The notes: generated by a model not told the origin, from the letters alone. Counted from the first letter of the stretch, positions 1 to 9,067 are shown. The stretch: 64,000 nt of DNA from Mycoplana rhizolycopersici (GCF_013378445.1 NZ_JABXYK010000007.1:124001-188000); one strand, 5' to 3'. Numbers and translations: made by a program.

Positions 1-1
1 G

Positions 2-1240
2 CGCGCCCAGGCGCTGGGCGAGATACACGCAAGACCCTACACCCTGGTGCCGTCGCCGCGCGTCATCTTCCAGCTCGCCTTCCTGACCGAAGGCGGATCG
101 ACGGTGGACCATGCGGTTCTCGCGGACCTGTCGCGCTCGCGCGGGGTCTCGCCGCCGGCCCGCGACGCCAGCCATCACGCAATGAGCTGGGGGCAGGGCA
201 CGCTGCGCTGGGAGCGGCACACCGAGTTCTCGACCTATTTCTGGGATTGCCCGGTGCCGGAGCGGTTCGGCGACGTGGTGCCGGTGCATCCCTTCGGCGA
301 CAGCTTTTCGCCGCCCGGCACGCTGATCTCCGGCATCCGCCTGGAAATCCGCCCGGATACGCCGCAGACGCGGGATGCGATCTCGGTCTTCGATCCGACC
401 AGCCTCTGCTACAGCGAGGTGAAGGACGGGCAGGCGGTCATCGTCACCGACTTCCGCCAGAACGGCGATGGGCTGACGCAGATCCTCGTCATCGACCGCG
501 GCATGAGTGAGGCGGGACGCGGCGCACTGGTCCAGCGACTGCTGGATATCGAGACCTACCGCACGCTTGCGATGATGGGGCTGCCGCTGGCTCAGTCGCT
601 GTCGCCGGAGATCCGCCGTATCGAGGACGGGCTGACCGCCGTCACCCAGCGCATGAAGCAGCACGCCCGTGACGAGGCGGATACGATGCTGACGGAGATT
701 ACGCGGCTTGCTGCCGAGCTGGAGGCCAATGCCGCCCTCAGCCTCTATCGGTTTGGCGCCAGCCGCGCCTATTACGGCATCGTCCAGGAACGCGTGCGCA
801 CGCTCGCCGAAGTCGCCACGCCGGGCTACGAGACGCTCGGCTTCTTCCTGGAGCGCCGGTTGGCACCCGCCATGCGCACCTGCCAGTCGGTGGAGGAGCG
901 CCAGGCGAACCTTTCGCGCAAGCTAGCTCGTGCGACCGCGCTTCTGCGAAGCTGGATCGACGTCGAGCTCGAGCAACTGAACGCCACCTTGCTGAATTCG
1001 ATGGACCGGCGCGCCAAGCTGCAGCTGCGCCTGCAGCAGACGGTGGAGGGGTTGTCGGTCGCGGCGATCTCCTATTACGTCGTCGGCCTGTTCGGCTATC
1101 TGGCGAAGGCGGCGCACGGCCTCGGCCTGCCCGTCAAGCCGGAGACGCTGACCGGGTTGTCGGTCCCTGTGGTGGTGTTAGGCATGTGGCTGCTGGTGCG
1201 CGCTATCCGGCGCAAGCATGCAGAAGAGGACGCGCACTGA
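2..1240 (+). CDS. DUF3422 family membrane protein, 5'-truncated by window edge
   Basis: The reading frame is open from the first bases. The residues before the first GTG (IHARPY, then TLVPSP) continue the family's conserved N-terminal stretch, so the real start lies upstream and position 47 is not the start. About 413 residues are visible. The middle (residues about 190-300) is predicted helical with long charged stretches, and the last 60 residues hold two hydrophobic segments (SVAAISYYVVGLFGYL and VPVVVLGMWLLV), so the protein is probably anchored at the C-terminus. DUF3422 proteins are common in alpha- and betaproteobacteria and their function is unknown. The stop at 1240 is followed by a lower-GC patch. 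Confidence 0.8.
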   Translation, partial: RAQALGEIHARPYTLVPSPRVIFQLAFLTEGGSTVDHAVLADLSRSRGVSPPARDASHHAMSWGQGTLRWERHTEFSTYFWDCPVPERFGDVVPVHPFGDSFSPPGTLISGIRLEIRPDTPQTRDAISVFDPTSLCYSEVKDGQAVIVTDFRQNGDGLTQILVIDRGMSEAGRGALVQRLLDIETYRTLAMMGLPLAQSLSPEIRRIEDGLTAVTQRMKQHARDEADTMLTEITRLAAELEANAALSLYRFGASRAYYGIVQERVRTLAEVATPGYETLGFFLERRLAPAMRTCQSVEERQANLSRKLARATALLRSWIDVELEQLNATLLNSMDRRAKLQLRLQQTVEGLSVAAISYYVVGLFGYLAKAAHGLGLPVKPETLTGLSVPVVVLGMWLLVRAIRRKHAEEDAH

Positions 1241-1382
1241 TCGCGGCTGCAGACGTTTGGTCGCTGTCATGATGGCACACCCGAACAGAAATCGAGACAG
1301 CACAGCTTGGCCGGAAATTCCTGAAGCGCGTGCGATCATCGACACATCGAGAGCGGGTGACATAGGACGATCAGGGGACCTG

Positions 1383-1825
1383 ATGAAAAAGAGACGCGAA
1401 CCGCCGATAGATTTGAACGCGCTCCGACCAAGCGCGAAGAAAGAGGTAGCAAAAAGCTATGCGGCTTCTCTCATGTCCAGCACAAAATGGCGAACGGTTT
1501 TCGAAGTGTTGGCGGCCGCGGATATCGATGTAAAAGGCGTCGGAGTATAATTCGTCGGCAATCAAAAGGAATGGTCTCCTGTATTTCCAGGATTGTATTC
1601 GCCTCATGACTATATAGATTTTCGCCTTTGAATATTTATCCCTTGGTGGAGATCGAGCGGATTGAGTTTAGGCGTATCGTGGTTAAAGAGCGGCCGAACA
1701 ATGTGGCTGCGGAACGCGTACCGCAAGACATCGATGCTATGCTAGCCGCGATCGAAGCCACGGGAAAGCTCTTCCCCATTGAAACAACCGAGCAAGGTTT
1801 CCGCATCATCGGGCACGTGAAGTAG
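1383..1825 (+). pseudogene. Broken small gene, probably DUF6678-like
   Basis: An ATG at 1383 opens a frame (MKKRREPPIDLNALRP...) that meets a TAA at 1548-1550. Reading through that stop gives sensible protein (FVGNQKEWSPVFPGLYSPHD) up to a second stop at 1629. The protein-like sequence resumes one frame over from about 1628 (NIYPLVEIERIEFRR...) and ends at 1825. Joined, the parts make about 147 residues that look to me like the DUF6678 family: an SxKW start, a central LYxPxxY segment, an IExIEF strand and a C-terminal TGxRIxG. One in-frame stop plus one net single-base loss therefore inactivate the gene, unless the reads are wrong here. The family assignment is from memory. The surrounding DNA is lower in GC than its neighbours, which suggests transfer and decay. 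Confidence 0.5.
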
Positions 1826-1911
1826 GTAGGTGTCTTCTCTGAAAGCATTCATTGCCGGACAACGACCGCTAGAAGGCCCAAAGGAGACGCGACGAGACGG
1901 CAGTTCCGACG

Positions 1912-2544
1912 CTAAGCGATCTTGAGAGCGGCCAGGTCACCATTGCTCAAGGATGTCAAATTGGCTTCGATCTTCTCGATCGACCAATCCCACCAGGCAA
2001 TTTCGAGAAGGTCGTTTATCACCTCGGCGGGATAACGCATTCTAATAACGGCGGCCGGATTGCCACCAACCACTGCATAAGGTGGTACATCGCGAGCGAC
2101 AACCGAGGCTGCGGCCACGATTGCGCCCGCACCAATGCGCACGCCTGGCATGATTGCTGCGTCGTGGCCGATCCACACGTCATGGCCGACGACCGTGTCT
2201 CTGACAGGCAGGTCCTTGTAGCCAAATGTCTCGGGCTTGAAGATCCGAAATGGATATGTCGTGAAACCAGTCATTGGATGATTGGCCGAACTGGTTATGA
2301 AATAACTGCCCCGAGCAATCTGCACAAATTTGCCAATCACCAGCCGCTCGCGACATGCGTGACCGAGATAGGGTGCCAGTATCTGGGCCGTTTCTTCCGG
2401 TGTTCCAGAATGCGTGAAATAGCTGAAGTCGCCGACCTCAATACGCGGATGGTCAATAACGTTCTTCAGGTAAACCGTGTCCGAATAGACTCTGCCGTCA
2501 GGTAGAGTGATTGGGTGGATTGCGTCCGCATCGAGCAGCAACAT
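1912..2544 (-). CDS. CatB-like hexapeptide-repeat O-acetyltransferase
   Basis: This 210-residue protein is a left-handed beta-helix acyltransferase of the xenobiotic acetyltransferase (CatB/Vat) group. Visible marks are the N-terminal VGDFSYFTH segment, the [15 protein letters not shown] region carrying the catalytic-type histidine, and hexapeptide repeats around residues 115-165 ([41 protein letters not shown]). Such enzymes move an acetyl group from acetyl-CoA to a hydroxyl of chloramphenicol, streptogramin or an unknown substrate. Sequence alone does not show a resistance role. It lies in the lower-GC patch next to a broken gene, so it may be accessory. The start ATG is at 2544 on the minus strand. 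Confidence 0.85.
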   Translation of the reverse strand: MLLLDADAIHPITLPDGRVYSDTVYLKNVIDHPRIEVGDFSYFTHSGTPEETAQILAPYLGHACRERLVIGKFVQIARGSYFITSSANHPMTGFTTYPFRIFKPETFGYKDLPVRDTVVGHDVWIGHDAAIMPGVRIGAGAIVAAASVVARDVPPYAVVGGNPAAVIRMRYPAEVINDLLEIAWWDWSIEKIEANLTSLSNGDLAALKIA

Positions 2545-3086
2545 GGAGAACCTTTTCGACTGGCCGATTGCCGCGCAACGGGAAGGTCTCGGCGCGATGG
2601 ATAATCTTGAATATCTGAGCGGACCGACGATATCGCAGCTAAGGCGTCAAATCGAGCTTGCCGCCCTTATCGCTTCCATGAATAGTTTTCATGAGAAGGT
2701 CCCAAGTACAGGATCACGATGACCGCTTCGGCGTTGAGCGGCAGACGTCTCTCGGCCCCGATCCAGCCGGTCGTTGCATGATGGATGATGTCTCCTATTG
2801 GCGCGAAGCGGCCGGTGCCATTTTATGCTGAGTTGGGTTGGACTAAATGTCTCCGGTCTGCCAAAAGACCTGAGGACGCGACTGCCGTTATCTCTAGAAC
2901 GGGGTCGGGCAACCGATTGACGTCACGTTGCTGCCGCGAGAGCACGCCGGCCGTCCTGCCTTGACCGATAAAGACCGACTCTATCCCCCGCGGGAGACGG
3001 CTCCTTTTGGCGCGAAGCAGGCGCGGCGACGTCGGCATTCGGGACCCGTTGCGGACATGTTGCAGTCTGCCGCGTGAAGCCTGCGC
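2545..3086. other. Gene-poor stretch between acetyltransferase and LysR gene
   Basis: About 540 bases hold no frame I can support. A 59-codon frame from 2543 on the plus strand ([12 protein letters not shown]...) and a 71-codon frame on the minus strand (2823-3038) have no family features and no convincing ribosome site. The sequence is mixed in composition and reads like remnant DNA between the accessory patch and the glc locus. No tRNA, att-like repeat or IS end was seen. Confidence 0.5.
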
Positions 3087-3998
3087 TCAGCGTACCGCCG
3101 CTCCCGTCTCCCAGTAGGGCGCCGGGCCGTAGAGGTCGGCCAGGTAGTCGATGAACACGCGGACCTTGGCCGGCAGGAACTGGCGGCTGGCGTAGATTGC
3201 CGAGAGCACGACGTTACGCGAGCCTTCGTATTGCGGCAGCACCTGCACGAGCCTGCCGTCGCGAAGTTCCTCGCCAATGTCCCAGGTCGAGCGCAGCGCG
3301 ATCCCCATGCCGGCGATCACCGCCTCGCGCACCACTTCGCTGGAATTGGTGATCAGCGATCCCTGCGGACGGTAGGAGACCGGACCGTCCGGCCCCTCGA
3401 GCCGCCAGACGTCCTGGCTGTGCGGCGGTATGCAGACGTGGCTTCCGAGATCGGCGATGCCATCCGGCGCGCCATGCCGTTCGAGATAGGAAGGGGCGGC
3501 GACGAGGATGCGTCTGACGGGCGCCAGCCGCCGCGCCACGAGCGAGGAGTCCTGGAGGTCGCCGATGCGGATCGCCAGATCCAGCCCTTCGCCGACGATG
3601 TCGGAGAAATCGTCGGTCAGCAGAAGATTGACGACCAGTTCCGGGTTGGCATCCATGAACCCCTTCAGGTGCGGCGCGATGTGCAGGCGGCCGAAAGAGG
3701 TGGGCGCCGAAACCTTCAGCATCCCCTTCATCGCGCCGGCGCGCCCCGACGCGAACGCTTCCGCCTCCTCGATGCCGGCAAGGATGCCGAGGATGCGCTG
3801 ATGAAAGCCCTGGCCGGCCTCCGTCAGCGAGATTTGCCGGGTTGTGCGCTGCAAGAGCCGCGTGCCGAGCCGCTCCTCCAGGCGCTTGATGCGCTTGGAG
3901 ATGACGGCCGGCGAAAGGCCGAGCGCGCGCCCGGCCGCAGACATGCTGCCGGTCGTCACCACGCGCGAGAAAATTTCGAGGTCGCCCAGGTTTGTCAC
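3087..3998 (-). CDS. LysR-family regulator divergent from glcDEF
   Basis: This 303-residue LysR-type transcriptional regulator has an N-terminal winged helix-turn-helix (residues about 3-62: DLEIFSRVVTTGSMSAAGRALGLSPAVISKRIKRLE) and a substrate-binding effector domain from about residue 90. The pattern VISKRIKRLEERLGTRLLQRTTR is typical of the DsdC/CrgA-like group. It is transcribed away from glcDEF across a 108-base intergenic region containing a good T-N11-A palindrome (4062-4080). It most likely senses glycolate or a related 2-hydroxy acid and controls the operon. That role is inferred from position. E. coli uses a GntR regulator (GlcC) for the same genes, so the regulator family differs here. 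Confidence 0.85.
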   Translation of the reverse strand: MTNLGDLEIFSRVVTTGSMSAAGRALGLSPAVISKRIKRLEERLGTRLLQRTTRQISLTEAGQGFHQRILGILAGIEEAEAFASGRAGAMKGMLKVSAPTSFGRLHIAPHLKGFMDANPELVVNLLLTDDFSDIVGEGLDLAIRIGDLQDSSLVARRLAPVRRILVAAPSYLERHGAPDGIADLGSHVCIPPHSQDVWRLEGPDGPVSYRPQGSLITNSSEVVREAVIAGMGIALRSTWDIGEELRDGRLVQVLPQYEGSRNVVLSAIYASRQFLPAKVRVFIDYLADLYGPAPYWETGAAVR

Positions 3999-4061
3999 AA
4001 ATGCGCTCCACTTTCGCCGTAGTGGAAAAGGTGCTTAGCATTTGCCTGCCCCTCCGCAAAG

Positions 4062-4080
4062 TGGTAAAGAAAAAATACCA
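4062..4080. promoter_or_regulatory. Candidate LysR operator (TGGTA-N9-TACCA)
   Basis: A perfect inverted repeat with 5-base arms around an A-rich centre contains the LysR-type T-N11-A core. It lies 64 bases upstream of the LysR start and 27 bases upstream of the glcD ATG. That is the usual place for a regulator that controls its own gene and the divergent operon. The A-rich centre (aagaaaaaa) may add bending. Binding is inferred. Confidence 0.5.
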
Positions 4081-4106
4081 TTTTGATATCAATCGGGAGG
4101 TCGGGG

Positions 4107-5543
4107 ATGGAGCAGATCGGCTTTCTGCCGCCTAAGGCAGCAGTGCTGGCGCGACGCGACGAGATCGTCGGCGACCTGCTGGATCTGCTTCCGGAAGGCT
4201 GTCTGGTGCACGAGCCGCGCGAGCTCGTTCCCTTCGAGACCGATGCCTTCGTGTCCTACCGGCGCGTCCCGCTCGCAGTTGCCCTGCCGGAGACGACGGC
4301 GCAGGTGGCCGCGGTGATGAAGTACTGTCATCGCTACGGCATACCCGTGGTGCCGCGCGGCGCGGGCACCTCGCTCGCCGGCGGCGCCATTCCGCAGGAA
4401 GACGCGGTCGTGATCGGCCTTTCCAAGATGTCGCGCATCATCGATATCGACTATGCCAACCGCACCGCGACGGTGCAGGCCGGCGTCACCAACCTTGCGA
4501 TCTCCGATGCCGTGTCGCCCGACGGCTATTTCTATGCGCCTGACCCGAGCTCGCAACTTGCCTGCACGATCGGCGGCAACATCGGCATGAACTCCGGCGG
4601 CGCCCATTGCCTGAAATACGGCGTGACGACGAACAACCTGCTCGGCGTGAAAATGGTGCTCGTGGACGGTACCGTGATCGAACTCGGCGGCAAGGCGCTC
4701 GACGCGCCCGGCCTCGACCTGCTCGGCATCGTCTGCGGCTCGGAGGGCCAGCTCGGCATCGTCACCGAGGCGACGGTTCGGCTGATCGCCAAGCCGGAAG
4801 GAGCGCGGCCGGTGCTCTTCGGCTTCGACAGTTCGGAGGACGCCGGCGCCTGCGTGGCCGACATCATCGGCGCCGGCATCATTCCCGTCGCGATCGAATT
4901 CATGGACAGGCCGGCGATCTCCATCTGCGAGGCCTTCGCCGGCGCCGGCTACCCCGACGATGTCGAGGCGTTGCTGATCGTCGAGGTCGAGGGCTCCGAG
5001 ACGGAGATGGACGACATGCTCAGGGCGATCATCGAGATCGCCCGGCGCCATGGCGTCAAGGTGGTCAAGGAGAGCCAGTCCGCCACCCAGGCCGCGCTGA
5101 TCTGGAAAGGCCGCAAGTCGGCCTTCGGTGCTACCGGGCGGGTCGCCGACTATATCTGCATGGACGGAACGGTGCCGCTGAGCCAGCTGCCGCATGTGCT
5201 GCGCGGCACCGCCGAGATCATCGAGCGCCACGGCCTGCGCGTCGCCAACGTCTTCCACGCCGGCGACGGCAACATGCACCCGCTGATCCTGTTCAACGCC
5301 AACGATCCCGAGGATGCGGCGCGTGCCGAGCAGGCGGGCAACGAGATCCTCAAGCTCTGCGTCGATGTCGGCGGCTGCCTGACCGGCGAGCACGGCGTGG
5401 GCATCGAGAAGCGCGACCTGATGCGGCATCAGTATGCCGAGGTCGACCTGAACCAGCAAATGGCCGTGCGCGCGGCCTTCGATCCGCAATGGATCCTCAA
5501 TCCCTCGAAAGTCTTCCCCCTGGAAGGGCGGCCGGCCGCATGA
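4107..5543 (+). CDS. glcD: Glycolate oxidase, FAD-linked subunit GlcD
   Basis: This 478-residue flavoprotein oxidises glycolate (or D-lactate) to glyoxylate as part of the membrane-associated GlcDEF complex. The FAD_binding_4 (PCMH) domain spans about residues 55-230, with PRGAGTSLAGGAIP and the GGNIGMNSGGAHCLKYG loop. The FAD-oxidase C-terminal domain follows, with NVFHAGDGNMHPL and CLTGEHGVGIEKR near the end. ATG 4107 is chosen because GGGAGGTCGGGG precedes it; an upstream TTG in frame has no such site. The stop overlaps the glcE start (ATGA). Length matches the family (about 480-500). Confidence 0.95.
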   Translation: MEQIGFLPPKAAVLARRDEIVGDLLDLLPEGCLVHEPRELVPFETDAFVSYRRVPLAVALPETTAQVAAVMKYCHRYGIPVVPRGAGTSLAGGAIPQEDAVVIGLSKMSRIIDIDYANRTATVQAGVTNLAISDAVSPDGYFYAPDPSSQLACTIGGNIGMNSGGAHCLKYGVTTNNLLGVKMVLVDGTVIELGGKALDAPGLDLLGIVCGSEGQLGIVTEATVRLIAKPEGARPVLFGFDSSEDAGACVADIIGAGIIPVAIEFMDRPAISICEAFAGAGYPDDVEALLIVEVEGSETEMDDMLRAIIEIARRHGVKVVKESQSATQAALIWKGRKSAFGATGRVADYICMDGTVPLSQLPHVLRGTAEIIERHGLRVANVFHAGDGNMHPLILFNANDPEDAARAEQAGNEILKLCVDVGGCLTGEHGVGIEKRDLMRHQYAEVDLNQQMAVRAAFDPQWILNPSKVFPLEGRPAA

Positions 5544-6751
5544 GCGTCATCCACGATCCCCTGTCCGAGGAGGCCACCTCCCGGATCATCCGTGCCGCCG
5601 TGGCCGCATCCTCTCCGCTGGAAATCCGTGGTGGCGGCACGCGCACGCTGTCTGCCGGCGGTGCCGGCCACGATATTCTCTCTTCCGCCAGCCTGTCGGG
5701 CATCGTCGCCTACAATCCGGCCGAAATGACCATGACGGCCAAGTCCGGAACGCCCCTCGACGACGTCGAGGCAGCCCTTTCTGAATGCCGGCAGATGCTC
5801 AGTTTCGAGCCGCTGGACGTCCGGGCGTTGCTCGGTACCGGCGGCATTCCCACGATCGGCGGCGTCTTCGCCACCAATGCCTCCGGCCCGCGTCGCTTCG
5901 TCGCCGGTGCGGCCCGCGACAGCCTGCTGGGCGTTCGCTTCGTCAACGGCTCCGGCGAGATCGTCAAGGCCGGCGGCCGGGTGATGAAGAACGTCACCGG
6001 CCTGGACCTTGCCAAGCTTATGGCGGGTTCGTTCGGCACGCTTGCCTTTATGACGGAAGTCACCTTCCGCCTCCTGCCGGTGCCTGAAACCGCGCTCACC
6101 GTCGTGGTCTCGGACCTCAACGATGCACAGGCGGCGGCCGCCATGGCGACGGCCATGTCGATGTCGGTGGAAGTGTCGGGAGCGGCGCACCTGCCCGAAA
6201 GCGTGCGCGGGCGTTTCCTCGGCGGGCGGCTCGCCGATGGTGCCGCCACCGTGCTTCGGCTGGAAGGGCTTTCCGCCTCCGTTTCCGTGAGGGCCGAGAA
6301 ATTGACGGCCGCGATGGCCTCCTTTGGTCCGGTCGGCACGCTGGATCCCGCCGATACCGCCCAGCTCTGGCGCGAGATCCGCGACGTCCACGCTTTCGCC
6401 GACGGCACCGCGCGGCCGGTCTGGCGCATATCCGTCGCCCCGACCGCGGGCCACCAACTGGTCGCAGCCCTGCGGCTCGAAACCGGTGTCGATGCCTTCT
6501 ATGACTGGCAGGGCGGCCTGGTATGGCTGCGGATGGAGGCCGATCCAGAAGCGGAACTCGTTCGCCGCTACATCAAGGCGCTGGGGGGAGGGCATGCCAC
6601 CCTGCTTCGCGCCGCAGCAGACGTGATGGCGGCGACGCAGGTCACCCAGCCACAAGGCGAGGCGATCGAGGCGCTGAATGCGCGGATCAAGGAAAAATTC
6701 GATCCGGCCGGGATCTTCGCCGGAAATGTCGCGACCGGGGCGCGGTACTGA
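5540..6751 (+). CDS. glcE: Glycolate oxidase, FAD-binding subunit GlcE
   Basis: This 403-residue protein has an N-terminal FAD-binding domain with PLEIRGGGTRT, the segment ALLGTGGIPTIGGVFATNAS and RVMKNVTGLDLAKLMAGSFG, which are GlcE hallmarks. It is a shorter relative of GlcD and the second flavin subunit of the glycolate oxidase complex. The ATG at 5540 overlaps the glcD stop (ATGA) and the stop at 6749-6751 overlaps the glcF ATG, so the three genes are probably translationally coupled in one operon. Confidence 0.93.
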   Translation: MSVIHDPLSEEATSRIIRAAVAASSPLEIRGGGTRTLSAGGAGHDILSSASLSGIVAYNPAEMTMTAKSGTPLDDVEAALSECRQMLSFEPLDVRALLGTGGIPTIGGVFATNASGPRRFVAGAARDSLLGVRFVNGSGEIVKAGGRVMKNVTGLDLAKLMAGSFGTLAFMTEVTFRLLPVPETALTVVVSDLNDAQAAAAMATAMSMSVEVSGAAHLPESVRGRFLGGRLADGAATVLRLEGLSASVSVRAEKLTAAMASFGPVGTLDPADTAQLWREIRDVHAFADGTARPVWRISVAPTAGHQLVAALRLETGVDAFYDWQGGLVWLRMEADPEAELVRRYIKALGGGHATLLRAAADVMAATQVTQPQGEAIEALNARIKEKFDPAGIFAGNVATGARY

Positions 6752-8049
6752 TGCAGACCAATTTCACCGCTGAGCAGCTTGCCGATCCGCACGTCGCAAC
6801 GTCGGAAAAGATCCTGCGCAAATGCGTCCATTGCGGGTTCTGCACCGCCACCTGTCCGACTTATGTCACGCTCGGCAACGAGCTCGACAGCCCGCGCGGG
6901 CGCATTTACCTGATCAAGGACATGCTGGAGAACGGCCGTCCGGCGGACGAGCAGGTCGTCACCCACATCGATCGCTGCCTGTCGTGCCTGTCCTGCGCGA
7001 CCACCTGTCCTTCGGGCGTCGACTACATGCACCTCGTCGATCATGCCCGTATGCATATCGAAAACACCTATCGGCGGCCGTTCTGGAACCGCGTGACGCG
7101 CAACGTGCTTGCCGCCGTTCTGCCCTATCCCGCGCGCTTCCGCATGGCCCTGCACGCCGCAGCCCTTGGCCGACCCCTGGCCGGCTTCCTGAAAAAGGTG
7201 AAGGGGCTGGAGGCGTTCGGCGCCATGCTGGACCTGGCGCCGCGCAAGGTTCCGCGGCCCTCGCCGAGCGCCCGTCCCGGCACGCACATGGCAGCCGGCG
7301 CCCGTCGCGGCCGGGTGGCGATCCTGTCGGGATGCGCCCAGCCGGTGCTGAAGCCGGAGATCAACGAGGCGACGATCCGCCTCCTGACGCGCCTCGGCGT
7401 CGAGGTCGTGGCGCCTGCCGGCGAAGTCTGCTGCGGCTCGCTCGTCCATCACATGGGCCGCGAGGCGCAGGCGCTGGAAGCCGCGCGCCGCAATGTCGAC
7501 GTGTGGCTGCGCGAGGTCGACAACGGCGGTCTCGACGCGATCATCATCACCGCCTCGGGCTGCGGCACGACCATCAAGGATTACGGCTTCATGCTGCGCC
7601 ACGATGCAGCCTACGCGGAGAAGGCAGCGCGCGTGTCGGCACTCGCCAAGGACGTGACGGAATATCTTGCGACCCTCGACCTGCCGCAGCAGGAGATGAA
7701 GCGCGTCAACGTCACCTATCACTCCGCCTGCTCCATGCAGCACGGCCAGAAGATCACCATGCTGCCGAAGACGCTTCTGAAGAACGCGGGCTTCACCGTG
7801 CGCGATCCGGCGGAAGGCCATCTGTGCTGCGGCTCGGCCGGCACCTACAACATCCTGCAGCCGGAAATTTCGCAGAAGCTGAAGGCCCGCAAGGTCCGGA
7901 ACCTCGAGGCGACCAAGCCCGATGTGATCGCCACCGGCAACATCGGCTGCATCACCCAGATCGCCACCGGCACCGAGGTGCCGATCGTCCACACGATCGA
8001 GCTTCTCGACTGGGCCTATGGCGGGGAAAAGCCGGCGCTTTTGGGGTGA
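6751..8049 (+). CDS. glcF: Glycolate oxidase, iron-sulfur subunit GlcF
   Basis: This 432-residue protein begins with two 4Fe-4S ferredoxin motifs (CVHCGFCTATCP and CLSCLSCATTCP, residues about 25-95) and ends with two CCG-type domains (GEVCCGSLVHH and GHLCCGSAGTYN). This is the family architecture for the subunit that passes electrons from the flavin subunits to the quinone pool. It is the last gene of the glc operon; after its stop there is a hairpin-forming repeat and then the convergent L,D-transpeptidase gene. The glycolate is likely a photorespiration-type product from the environment or a by-product of metabolism. Confidence 0.95.
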   Translation: MQTNFTAEQLADPHVATSEKILRKCVHCGFCTATCPTYVTLGNELDSPRGRIYLIKDMLENGRPADEQVVTHIDRCLSCLSCATTCPSGVDYMHLVDHARMHIENTYRRPFWNRVTRNVLAAVLPYPARFRMALHAAALGRPLAGFLKKVKGLEAFGAMLDLAPRKVPRPSPSARPGTHMAAGARRGRVAILSGCAQPVLKPEINEATIRLLTRLGVEVVAPAGEVCCGSLVHHMGREAQALEAARRNVDVWLREVDNGGLDAIIITASGCGTTIKDYGFMLRHDAAYAEKAARVSALAKDVTEYLATLDLPQQEMKRVNVTYHSACSMQHGQKITMLPKTLLKNAGFTVRDPAEGHLCCGSAGTYNILQPEISQKLKARKVRNLEATKPDVIATGNIGCITQIATGTEVPIVHTIELLDWAYGGEKPALLG

Positions 8050-8074
8050 GGTGACCGGCCGCCGCCCTCCCTTA

Positions 8075-8098
8075 TCTCCACCGGGGAGAAGGTGGAGA
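8075..8098. repeat. Short palindromic intergenic element after glcF
   Basis: TCTCCACC and GGTGGAGA form a perfect 8-base stem around an 8-base loop (ggggagaa). The wording CTCCACCGGGGAGAAGGTGG resembles the cores of rhizobial intergenic palindromes, also seen at 13782-13893. It could stabilise the 3' end of the glcDEF message. It lacks a T-run, so it is not a classical terminator. Confidence 0.5.
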
Positions 8099-8162
8099 AA
8101 GACGCCGGATGCTTCACGACGATCGGAAACCTGCCTTTTCGACTCGTCGATCCCCTGCTCGA

Positions 8163-8187
8163 AAGCAAAACGGGCGCCGAAGCGCCC
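8163..8187 (-). terminator. Terminator of first L,D-transpeptidase gene
   Basis: On the minus strand GGGCGC, loop TTCG and GCGCCC form a perfect tetraloop hairpin followed by GTTTTGCTTT. It lies about 30 bases past the stop of the L,D-transpeptidase gene. UUCG-capped stems are very stable, and the same style of terminator follows groEL in this window. Confidence 0.75.
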
Positions 8188-8217
8188 GCAATCTGATCCG
8201 ACGAAGTCGCGGAAGAC

Positions 8218-8925
8218 TTATCCGCCAAGGCTGCCGAACAGCGTGCGCAGCACGTCCACGCCGCGGTCGTCGAAGCTCACCTTGCCTTCCCGGCCACCGG
8301 GACCGACCACGATCACCTTGGCGCCGACATTGGCGCGGGCGTAGAGGTGCTCGACGTCCTTGTTCATCATGCGGATGCAGCCGGACGACATGTTGAGGCC
8401 GATCGACCAGGGCTCGTTCGTGCCGTGGATGCGGAACGCCGTGTCGTGGCCTTTCTTGTTGTAGAGGTAGAGCGCACGCGCCCCGAGCGGATTGTTGATG
8501 CCGCCCTCCATGTAGGCCGGCAGGATCCGCCCCTTCTTGCGCTCGCGGACGACCATTTCCGGCGGCGGCGTCCACCCCGGCCACTCGGCCTTGCGGCCGA
8601 CCTTGACGACGCCCGACCAGCCGAAGCCCTCGCGGCCGACGCCGATGCCGTAGCGGATCGCGCGGTTCTTGCTCTCCACGAGGTACAGGAACTTGTTGTT
8701 GGTATCGACGATGATGGTGCCGGGACGTTCGTCCGTCGTCAGCCGCACCATGCGGCGATGGTACTTCGCCGGCACAGGCTTCTGCTGTGCCACCTGCACG
8801 ACGTCACCGGTCGTCGCGTCGGGCGCGCCTGGCCGGCTTGTGTTGAAAGCGTGTGCGTTTGCCGCCGGCAATACGGCGCAAAGCGTAACAGCGCCCGCGA
8901 CCAGCACGGGGACGAGTTTCCTCAT
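8218..8925 (-). CDS. Secreted L,D-transpeptidase (YkuD family)
   Basis: This 235-residue exported enzyme remodels peptidoglycan, making 3-3 crosslinks or attaching proteins to the wall in the periplasm. The start at MRKLVPVLVAGAVTL gives a clear signal peptide ending near ANAHA. The YkuD domain spans about residues 75-225 (GTIIVDTNNKFLYLV to the catalytic block IHGTNEPWSIGLNMSSGCIR, with nucleophile Cys in SSGCIR). It is a close paralogue of the next gene (9119-9871): both share PGTI(I/V)(V/I)DTNN(K/R)FLYLV and the same catalytic block. Rhizobiales grow from the pole and carry many such enzymes, so duplicates are expected. Confidence 0.93.
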   Translation of the reverse strand: MRKLVPVLVAGAVTLCAVLPAANAHAFNTSRPGAPDATTGDVVQVAQQKPVPAKYHRRMVRLTTDERPGTIIVDTNNKFLYLVESKNRAIRYGIGVGREGFGWSGVVKVGRKAEWPGWTPPPEMVVRERKKGRILPAYMEGGINNPLGARALYLYNKKGHDTAFRIHGTNEPWSIGLNMSSGCIRMMNKDVEHLYARANVGAKVIVVGPGGREGKVSFDDRGVDVLRTLFGSLGG

Positions 8926-9067
8926 GTTTTTACCCTCTCCGATCAATATATTTCACGGGAAGGCTAGCGAACTCTCCCGGCAATTCAAGCGGTCGGCGCC
9001 ATAGAGGGCCAATGTGAAGGCAATGAGGCGGCAATAAGGAAAAGGGTGTTGCCCACTGCGCACACTG

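Noticed and set aside
2507..2722. Small plus-strand frame (MIGWIAS.../[12 protein letters not shown]...) next to the acetyltransferase
   Set aside because: It starts inside or at the acetyltransferase start codon, has no ribosome site I trust and no family match; it may be remnant coding DNA.
2823..3038. Minus-strand frame MPTSPRLLRAKRSRLPRG...
   Set aside because: No ribosome site, no domain and random-looking composition; called non-coding.
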